From JANNRA01 sp031401035 (GTDB lineage: Bacteria; Desulfobacterota; Binatia; HRBIN30; CADEER01), in NCBI GenBank assembly GCA_031401035.1, contig JANNRA010000049.1:1-20961 (forward strand): DNA of 20,961 nucleotides. Reading direction: 5' to 3'. Below, piece after piece: positions 1-5,759 of the stretch. Both the position numbers and the translations under genes were made by a program. The stretch's first letter is position 1; the number at the start of each line of letters is the position of its first letter. The notes under the pieces were generated by a model. That model ran no database searches. It had not been told where the DNA came from and was given only the letters and a program-made list of their open reading frames with translations.

Positions 1-469
1 CGGCGGCGCCGGCGCCGGCGTCGGGCCAGGCCGCGGGGTCGCCGCGGGCGAGATCGTAGAGGCCGGCGGCGGCGACGATCGGGATGCAGGCGTGGCCGGT
101 GTCCAGCCCGACGCCGCGCTGCGACAGCCAGCGCACGACACCGTCGGTAGCGGCGAGGCCGAAGACGCTGCCGCCGACGAGCACCACCCCGTGGACGAGG
201 CGCGGCTCGACGCCGCGCGTGAGTTTGAAGATCTCGGTCTCGCGCGTGCAGGGGGCGCCGCCGCGCACGGCGACGCCGCCGACCGCACCGGCGGGCGTCA
301 GCACGACGGTACAGCCGGTGCGCCCGACGGCATCGCTCCAGTGACCGATCAGCGTCCCGAGCGGTCCCGACGGCGGCAAGGCGTCGGCGCCGGCCCGACC
401 TCCGGCCGCCCGGCGTGTCGCCGCCGCGTGGCGTCGCACCAGCGCCGGGCGCCGCGGGCGGGCGCTCAC
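1..469 (-). CDS. P1 family (DmpA/S58-type) peptidase, N-terminal part, cut by window edge
   Basis: Reading the minus strand from a GTG at 469 gives about 156 residues with no stop before the edge. The translation contains GCTVVLTPAGAVGGVAVRGG, then GAPCTRETEIF, VLVGGSVFGLAATDGVVRWL and a CIPIVAAAGLYDL segment. These match the N-terminal half of the P1/DmpA (MEROPS S58) fold, self-processing N-terminal-nucleophile aminopeptidases and D-esterases. The cleavage-site nucleophile lies further downstream and is outside the window, so activity cannot be judged. The GTG overlaps the stop of the upstream hydrolase gene as GTGA, which suggests translational coupling. The first 40 or so residues are Arg/Ala-rich and poorly conserved, so a later start is possible. 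Family assignment is by recognised motifs. Confidence 0.8.
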   Translation of the reverse strand, partial: MSARPRRPALVRRHAAATRRAAGGRAGADALPPSGPLGTLIGHWSDAVGRTGCTVVLTPAGAVGGVAVRGGAPCTRETEIFKLTRGVEPRLVHGVVLVGGSVFGLAATDGVVRWLSQRGVGLDTGHACIPIVAAAGLYDLARGDPAAWPDAGAGAA

Positions 470-1572
470 AGGATCCCCAAACGGCGCAGATGCGCGGCGC
501 CGGCGGCGACGATGGCGTCGCGGCCAAACGGCGCCAGGTGGCTGCCGCTGAACCAGTGAATCGCCGGCTCGCCCCAGTGACGCCATAGCGCCTGCGGATG
601 CTCGGGCGGCACGATGCGGTCGCCGCGGCCGGCGATGATCAGGACGCGCTCGCGCGGCAGGCGCAGTGGATAGGTCAGCGGCGAATGGACGCGGTACATG
701 GCGCGCAGCTCCGCATGCGTGTAGGGCGTCGCACCGTCGCGGCGCCGGCTGGCGGCAAAGAAGCGCCAGGCGAGGTCGCCGATGCACACCGGCGGCACCA
801 TCGGCATGACGAAGTCGAGATCGTCGACCAGCCCGGCGGTCAGCGCCGACAGATAGCCGCCGAGGCTCAGGCCGAGCAGGCCGACCGGCGCCAGCGTGCG
901 TTCCCGCAGCCAGGCGCGCACGACATGGATCTCGTAGACGGCGCGGCGCACGGCGTCGTGCAGCAGGGCCGGATTCGGATCCGCGAAGCGCTGCCCGGAG
1001 ACGCGCGAGCCGCGCGGCGCGCGGGCGCCGTGGTAGGGCAGCGTCAGCAACGCCACATCGAGGCCGAGGCGATACCACTGCGCGGCGAACAGCGCCCAGG
1101 CGTCGAGGCGCGGCGCGCCCATGCTGAAGCCGTGCAGGGCGAGCACGGTGCCGTGCGGCGGCGTGCGCTCATGCATCCAGTGTTCGACGAGCATCTCGTC
1201 CGCCGCGGCGTCCGCCGGCCCGCCGCCGAACGGCACGTAGCGGCCGGCAAAGCGGCGTCCGACCAACGTGCCGCCGGCCAGGCGGCGCCGGTACCGTGTC
1301 TCCGGCACCACGACATCGGCCGGTGCATCGACGAACTCCAGGTAGGTGCGTGGCTGTTCCCACAGCGGCCCGGCGAGGAACGGCGCGGCGGCGGCGCGCA
1401 GGCGCGGCAGGTCGGCGGCGGACGGCAGCAGCGCCGCGTCGACGACGCGCCGCACCCCGGCGACCACGGCGCCGTCGAGCGCGGCACCGACACCGGTGCG
1501 CAGGCGATCGAACCACGCTTCGCGCGGCAGGTCGGCGGGCGGCAAGACGGTGAGGGCGGCGAGCGACGGCAC
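466..1572 (-). CDS. alpha/beta hydrolase family protein
   Basis: A 368-residue protein with a C-terminal alpha/beta hydrolase fold. Numbering from the GTG at 1572, an LHGFSMG oxyanion segment sits near residue 146 and the nucleophile elbow GLSLGG places Ser at about 236. The acid is Asp at about 318 in GRGDRIVPP and the His at about 345 in GSHLAPFG. The first 130 residues are outside the core and not recognised. Order and spacing resemble the DUF2048/ABHD18-like group, but the substrate is unknown. A TTG at 1608 would add 12 residues, but that stretch has five A/T-ending codons among eleven, unlike the body of the gene, and contains a TACAAT that could be a -10 element, so I prefer GTG 1572. 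Neither start has a clear Shine-Dalgarno. It overlaps the P1 peptidase gene by 4 bp. Confidence 0.8.
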   Translation of the reverse strand: MPSLAALTVLPPADLPREAWFDRLRTGVGAALDGAVVAGVRRVVDAALLPSAADLPRLRAAAAPFLAGPLWEQPRTYLEFVDAPADVVVPETRYRRRLAGGTLVGRRFAGRYVPFGGGPADAAADEMLVEHWMHERTPPHGTVLALHGFSMGAPRLDAWALFAAQWYRLGLDVALLTLPYHGARAPRGSRVSGQRFADPNPALLHDAVRRAVYEIHVVRAWLRERTLAPVGLLGLSLGGYLSALTAGLVDDLDFVMPMVPPVCIGDLAWRFFAASRRRDGATPYTHAELRAMYRVHSPLTYPLRLPRERVLIIAGRGDRIVPPEHPQALWRHWGEPAIHWFSGSHLAPFGRDAIVAAGAAHLRRLGIL

Positions 1573-1623
1573 GCGCGCATTGAAGCGGATTGTACGTACC
1601 GCTGACAACCGCGGCGCGCGGGG

Positions 1624-1651
1624 TTGACAGCGCCGCCGACCAACTTAGCTT
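1624..1651 (+). promoter_or_regulatory. candidate sigma70-type promoter for hsp20
   Basis: A perfect -35 hexamer TTGACA (1624-1629) is followed after 16 bp by TAGCTT (1646-1651), which matches the TAnnnT pattern. It lies about 50 bp upstream of the Hsp20 start. No sigma32 box, CIRCE element or HAIR inverted repeat is visible, so heat-shock control cannot be inferred from sequence. Confidence 0.45.
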
Positions 1652-1702
1652 GCCGGCGTCCGCGAATCCCACCTCACAGCCAGATCGACGAGGAGTCCCC
1701 CG

Positions 1703-2068
1703 ATGAACACCCAGACTGCCACGCACAGCGAGACTGCGGAGCGCGTCGTCCGGCGCGCGCCGGAGGTCGAGATCTACGAGGACGAACAGGCGCTGTTCGT
1801 CTCCGCCGACGTCCCCGGCGTCGCCCCAGGCAACGTCGACGTCGTGCTCGAGGGCGGCGTATTGACGCTGCACGCGCGTGCCGAGCACGGCGAGCGCACC
1901 GGCGGCACGCGCACGGTCACCGAGTTCGCGCGCCGCTTCACCCTGCGCGAACCGGAGCGCTACGACGCCGAACAGGTCAGCGCGACGCTGCGGCACGGCG
2001 TCCTCGAACTGCGCCTGCCGAAGGCGGCCCGCGCCCGCCGTCGCCAGATCCCCGTCACCGTCAACTGA
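1703..2068 (+). CDS. Hsp20/alpha-crystallin family small heat shock protein
   Basis: This 121-residue protein is an ATP-independent holdase-type chaperone by family. After a variable N-terminus, the alpha-crystallin domain runs from about residue 20 to 110, with the signature segment ALFVSADVPGV and the late strand HGVLELRLPK. The C-terminal tail ends RRQIPVTVN, carrying an I-x-V motif of the kind that docks neighbouring dimers in small heat shock oligomers. The ATG at 1703 is preceded by AGGAG (1691-1695) at a 7-nt spacing, one of the few clear Shine-Dalgarno sites in the window. It appears monocistronic, with a promoter just upstream and a long palindrome just downstream. The N-terminal arm is short, so the protein is near the lower end of the family length range. 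Confidence 0.93.
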   Translation: MNTQTATHSETAERVVRRAPEVEIYEDEQALFVSADVPGVAPGNVDVVLEGGVLTLHARAEHGERTGGTRTVTEFARRFTLREPERYDAEQVSATLRHGVLELRLPKAARARRRQIPVTVN

Positions 2069-2076
2069 CAACCTGA

Positions 2077-2152
2077 TTCACACGGAGCAACGGAGAAGCG
2101 GAGAGATCGGACTCGAGTCCGCGTCCTCCGTGCCTCCGTGCCTCCGTGTGAA
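2077..2152. repeat. 76-bp extragenic palindrome with CGGAG repeats every 8 bp
   Basis: The arms TTCACACGGAG (2077-2087) and CTCCGTGTGAA (2142-2152) are perfectly complementary over 11 bp. Inside, the left half carries CGGAG and the right half CTCCG at roughly 8-bp steps, and a perfect 12-bp palindrome GGACTCGAGTCC (2109-2120) lies near the centre. The symmetry breaks only at the bases between the CGGAG units. It fills most of the gap between hsp20 and aceE and could fold into a long hairpin that limits read-through, or be a mobile REP-like element. I recall similar CACGGAGG-type repeats from environmental genomes, but cannot check copy number here. Confidence 0.75.
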
Positions 2153-2179
2153 AAGGCATTGGCGTGATAGCGTGGCGTC

Positions 2180-4849
2180 ATGGACGCCTTCTACCGCGCC
2201 GACACCGACCCCGCCGATACCAGCGCCTGGATCGAGTCGCTCGATACGATCCTGCACGGCGAAGGCCCGCAGCGGGCGCGCTACCTGCTCGGGCGCCTGA
2301 TCGAGCACGGCCTGTCGCGCGGCGTCGCCCTGCCGTTCACCGCCAACACGCCGTACGTCAACAGCATCGCCGCCGCCGCGCAGCCCGTCTATCCGGGCGA
2401 CCGCCAGATCGAGCGCCGCATCCGCAGCCTGATCCGCTGGAACGCCATGGCGATGGTGGTGCGCGCCAACCGGCTGCACGCCGGCCTGGGCGGGCACATC
2501 TCGACCTTCGCCTCCTGCGCGACCCTGTTCGAAACCGGCTTCAACCACTTCTTCCGCGGCCACGCCGACGGCGCCACCGGCGATCATGTGTATTTCCAGG
2601 GCCACGCCTCGCCCGGCATCTACGCCCGCGCCTTCCTCGAGGGGCGCCTCTCGGTCATGCAACTGCACGCCTTCCGGCGCGAGATCAGCGGCGGCGGCCA
2701 CGGGCTCTCGTCCTATCCCCACCCGTGGCTGATGCCCGATTTCTGGGAGTTTCCCACCGTCTCGATGGGGCTCAGCCCGATCTCGTCGATCTACCAGGCG
2801 CGCTTCAATCGCTACCTGCGCAACCGCGGCCTGCGCGACACCGATGGGAGCCATGTGTGGGCCTTCCTCGGCGATGGCGAGACCGATGAACCCGAGTCGC
2901 TCGGCGCCATCACCCTCGCCGCCCGCGAGCACCTCGACAACCTCGTCTGGGTCATCAACTGCAACCTGCAGCGGCTCGACGGCCCGGTCCGCGGCAACGG
3001 CAAGATCATCCAGGAGCTGGAGGCCGTCTTCCGCGGCGCCGGCTGGAACGTGCTCAAGGTGATCTGGGGCGACGACTGGGATCCGCTGCTGGCGCAGGAC
3101 AACGACGGTCTCCTCGTCCAGCGCATGGGCGAGGTGCTCGACGGCCAGTACCAGAAGTACAGCGTCGCCGGCGGCGATCACATCCGCCAGCACTTCTTCG
3201 GCACCCACCCGGCCCTGCTGGCAATGGTCGAGAACCTCACCGACGCCAAGCTGCGCAAGCTGCGCCGCGGCGGGCACGATCCGGAGAAGGTCTACGCCGC
3301 CTTTCGCGCCGCCATCAGCCACGTCGGCGCCCCCACCGTCGTGCTCGCCAAGACCATCAAGGGCTACGGTCTCGGCGAGGCCGGCGAGGGACGCAACGTC
3401 ACGCACCAGCAGAAAAAGTTGAACGAGAAGGAGTTGCGCGAGTTCCGCGACCGCTTCGGCATCCCGATCGCCGACCGCGACCTGCTCGAGACCCCCTTCT
3501 ACCGCCCGCCCGACGACAGTGAGGAGATCCAGTATCTGCTCGAGCGCCGTCGCGCCCTGGGCGGCTTCGTGCCGTCGCGACGCGTCCACGCCGTGCCGTT
3601 GGCGACGCCGGCGCCCGAGTGGTTCGCCGAGTTCCACGCCGACACCAACGGGCGCGAGGTGGCCACCACGATGGCCATGGTGCGCCTGCTGCAGCGCCTG
3701 ATGAGCGACCCGGAGCTCGGTCCGCGTATCGTGCCGATCGTACCCGACGAGGCGCGCACGTTTGGCATGGACGCGCTGTTCCGCAAGTTCGGTATCTACG
3801 CCCACCTCGGCCAGCGCTACGAACCGGCCGACTCCGACGTGGTCCTCTACTACCGCGAGGCCACCGACGGGCAGCTGCTCGAGGAGGGCATCACCGAGGC
3901 CGGCGCCATGGCCTCGTTCACCGCCGCCGCCACCGCCTACGCGACGCACGGCCTGAGCATGATTCCGTTCTTCTTCTTCTACTCGATGTTCGGTTTCCAG
4001 CGCATCGGCGACTCGATCTGGCAGAACGCCGACGCACGCGGCCGCGGCTTCCTGCTCGGCGCCACCGCCGGCCGCACGACGCTCGCCGGCGAGGGGCTGC
4101 AGCACCAGGACGGGCACAGCCACGTGCTGGCGAGCGTCGTGCCGACCGTGCGCGCCTACGATCCGGCCTTCGCCTACGAGGTGGCGGTGATCGTCCAGGA
4201 CGGGCTGCGCCGCATGGTCGGCGAGGGCGAGGACTGCTTCTACTACCTGACCGTGTACAACGAGATGTACCCGATGCCGGGCATGCCGGCGGGCGTCGAG
4301 GAGGGCATCCGCCGCGGCCTCTATCGCCTGGCGCCGGCGAGCGAGTCCGGCGAGCGGCCGCGCCTGCACCTCTTCGGCAGCGGCGCCATCCTGCGCGAGA
4401 CGCTGGCGGCGCAGTCGCTGCTGGCCGAGCGCGGCGTCGCCGCCGACGTGTGGAGCGTGACCAGCTACACCGAATTGCGCCGCGACGCCCTCGCCTGCGA
4501 ACGCTGGAGCCGCCTGCACCCGGAGCAGCCGCCGCGCCAGCCCTACATCACCGCGCAACTGGCCGATGCGCCGTGGCCGGTCATCGCCGCCACCGACTAT
4601 ATGAAGGTGGTGCCGGAGCAGGTAGCGCGGTTTCTACCCGCCGGCATGGTCCCGCTCGGCACCGATGGCTTCGGCCGCAGCGACACGCGCGAGGCGCTGC
4701 GGCGCTTCTTCGAGATCGATGCCGCCGCCATAGCGGTCGCCGGCCTCGCCGAGCTGGCGCGGCGCGGCGCGGTACCGGTCGACGCGGTGACGCGCGCTAT
4801 CGCCGAGCTCGGCGTCAATGCCGAGGCTCCGGACCCCGCCGTCAGTTGA
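2180..4849 (+). CDS. aceE: pyruvate dehydrogenase E1 component, homodimeric type
   Basis: This 889-residue protein is collinear with Escherichia coli AceE (887 residues). E1 decarboxylates pyruvate with thiamine diphosphate and reductively acetylates the lipoyl group of E2, feeding acetyl-CoA into the TCA cycle. The ThDP/Mg motif is GDGETDEPES (231-240) followed by NCNLQRLDGPV (260-270). His409 sits in GRNVTHQQKKLN, matching the active-site loop His407 of E. coli. The pyrimidine-binding and C-terminal regions include DEARTFGMDALF (about 523), SMFGFQRIGD and EGLQHQDGHSH (about 638), and the C-terminus has LGTDGFGRSDTRE. All hallmark regions are intact. The ATG at 2180 gives the family N-terminus, though it lacks a clear Shine-Dalgarno. 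No E2 or E3 gene follows; a GNAT acetyltransferase does. Confidence 0.97.
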   Translation: MDAFYRADTDPADTSAWIESLDTILHGEGPQRARYLLGRLIEHGLSRGVALPFTANTPYVNSIAAAAQPVYPGDRQIERRIRSLIRWNAMAMVVRANRLHAGLGGHISTFASCATLFETGFNHFFRGHADGATGDHVYFQGHASPGIYARAFLEGRLSVMQLHAFRREISGGGHGLSSYPHPWLMPDFWEFPTVSMGLSPISSIYQARFNRYLRNRGLRDTDGSHVWAFLGDGETDEPESLGAITLAAREHLDNLVWVINCNLQRLDGPVRGNGKIIQELEAVFRGAGWNVLKVIWGDDWDPLLAQDNDGLLVQRMGEVLDGQYQKYSVAGGDHIRQHFFGTHPALLAMVENLTDAKLRKLRRGGHDPEKVYAAFRAAISHVGAPTVVLAKTIKGYGLGEAGEGRNVTHQQKKLNEKELREFRDRFGIPIADRDLLETPFYRPPDDSEEIQYLLERRRALGGFVPSRRVHAVPLATPAPEWFAEFHADTNGREVATTMAMVRLLQRLMSDPELGPRIVPIVPDEARTFGMDALFRKFGIYAHLGQRYEPADSDVVLYYREATDGQLLEEGITEAGAMASFTAAATAYATHGLSMIPFFFFYSMFGFQRIGDSIWQNADARGRGFLLGATAGRTTLAGEGLQHQDGHSHVLASVVPTVRAYDPAFAYEVAVIVQDGLRRMVGEGEDCFYYLTVYNEMYPMPGMPAGVEEGIRRGLYRLAPASESGERPRLHLFGSGAILRETLAAQSLLAERGVAADVWSVTSYTELRRDALACERWSRLHPEQPPRQPYITAQLADAPWPVIAATDYMKVVPEQVARFLPAGMVPLGTDGFGRSDTREALRRFFEIDAAAIAVAGLAELARRGAVPVDAVTRAIAELGVNAEAPDPAVS

Positions 4850-4850
4850 C

Positions 4851-4865
4851 CGGCGCCGCGCGCCG
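4851..4865 (+). terminator. short GC hairpin after aceE
   Basis: CGGCGC-CGC-GCGCCG forms a 6-bp stem with a 3-nt loop starting one base after the aceE stop. There is no T-run, and in such GC-rich DNA a stem this short can arise by chance. Confidence 0.2.
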
Positions 4866-4923
4866 ACGATCGTGGCGAGGCGGCGCGTTGACCTCGGTCG
4901 CCGCTGCGGCGAAGTTGCACGCT

Positions 4924-5532
4924 ATGTGGATCGAGCCCGTGACGCTGGAAGGCCGCCATATCCGCCTCGAGCCGCTCGCCGAGGCGCATGCCGAGGCCCT
5001 GTGGGCCGGCAGCAGCGAGCCGGCGCTGTATCGCTTCACGCCCTACCATCTCGGCAGCGCCGACGACCTGCGTGCCTTCATCGCCACGGCGGCCGGCGCG
5101 CAGGCGCGCGGCGAGGGCCTGGCGTTCGCGACCATCGAGCGGGCGACCGGTCTGCCGGTCGGCTCGAGCAGCTACCTCGCCGCCGTGGCACCGCACCGGC
5201 GCCTCGAGATCGGCGGCACCTGGGTCATCCCGGCGCGCCAGCGCAGCCCGATCAACAGCGAAGCCAAGCTGCTGATGCTGCGGCACGCCTTCGAGACTCT
5301 CGGCTGCCTGCGCGTCGAGTTCAAGACCGACCGCCTGAACGAGCGATCGAGGCGCGCCCTGCTGCGCATCGGGGCGGTCGAGGAAGGGACCTTCCGCAAC
5401 CACATGGTGATGCCGGACGGGCGCCGGCGCGACAGCGTCTACTTCAGCATCGTCGCCGACGAGTGGCCGGCAGTGCAGCAACGCCTGCAGGGATTGCTCG
5501 CGCCGCCTGAGCCAGCGCCCGCCGCTCGCTGA
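4924..5532 (+). CDS. GNAT family N-acetyltransferase (RimJ/RimL-like)
   Basis: A 202-residue protein with the RimJ/RimL-type layout. It opens with VTLEGRHIRLEPL (7-18), continues with GLPVGSSSYL (77-85), then a strand and acetyl-CoA-binding helix around IPARQRSPINSEAK (102-115) and HAFETLGCLRVEFKTD (121-136). It ends with NERSRRALLRIGAVEEGTFRNHM (139-161). The residues around 105-109 correspond to the Q/R-x-x-G-x-G/A pyrophosphate loop but read RQRSP, a degenerate version, so cofactor binding is inferred from overall fold. The N-terminal amine it acetylates is unknown. The ATG at 4924 starts exactly at the conserved domain; the frame is open upstream inside aceE but that part is the wrong frame. 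It lies 74 bp after aceE, possibly co-transcribed, and converges on the Bat operon. Confidence 0.88.
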   Translation: MWIEPVTLEGRHIRLEPLAEAHAEALWAGSSEPALYRFTPYHLGSADDLRAFIATAAGAQARGEGLAFATIERATGLPVGSSSYLAAVAPHRRLEIGGTWVIPARQRSPINSEAKLLMLRHAFETLGCLRVEFKTDRLNERSRRALLRIGAVEEGTFRNHMVMPDGRRRDSVYFSIVADEWPAVQQRLQGLLAPPEPAPAAR

Positions 5533-5583
5533 CCCGCTCCGGACGCTCGCAGCTCCGGGCCGCTCTCCGCGCCGGGACGCGCT

Positions 5584-5642
5584 CCCCGCCGGCGCCTGTT
5601 AGATGGGGCGCGCGAGGCTGCATCCAACAGGCGCCGACGGGG
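5584..5642. terminator. strong inverted repeat between convergent genes, possible bidirectional terminator
   Basis: The arms CCCCGCCGGCGCCTGTT (5584-5600) and its complement (5626-5642) match at 16 of 17 positions. The 25-nt loop can extend the stem through GATG (5602-5605) and CATC (5621-5624). It lies between the end of the GNAT gene and the end of the BatD/E gene, where a bidirectional terminator is expected. There is no T-tract, so it could instead be a REP-like element or a protein site. The right arm overlaps the first unit of the adjacent imperfect duplication. Confidence 0.55.
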
Positions 5643-5759
5643 CGGCGCCCTCCAGGGGATCAGAGGGTGTCGACGGCGGCGGTGGAGGTCCTATTGCATG
5701 GCGCCGACGGGGCGCAGCGTCACCACACTAGAGGGTGTCGACGGAGTCGGTGGAGATCC
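5631..5759. repeat. imperfect tandem duplication overlapping the BatD/E 3' end
   Basis: Two blocks recur at an offset of 68-70 bp. The first is GCGCCGACGGGGCG at 5631-5644 and 5701-5714, identical over 14 bp. The second is a 29-bp block starting GAGGGTGTCGACGG at 5663-5691 and 5731-5759, identical at 26 of 29. The second copy of this block encodes the last residues of the BatD/E protein (SVDTL-stop). The first copy, read on the same strand, encodes VDTL followed by TGA. The middle portions (5645-5662 versus 5715-5730) have diverged in sequence and length. Confidence 0.7.

Noticed and set aside
2078..4558. 826-codon open frame on the minus strand
   Set aside because: Antisense to aceE, which has a full set of family motifs; the reverse frame is low-complexity.
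3619..4923. Long N-terminal extension of the GNAT protein
   Set aside because: This part is an alternative frame of aceE; the acetyltransferase domain starts at ATG 4924.
5598..5628. Integron attC site
   Set aside because: The GTTRRRY and RYYYAAC boxes are present but in the opposite order to a folded attC site, and there is no integrase or cassette array.
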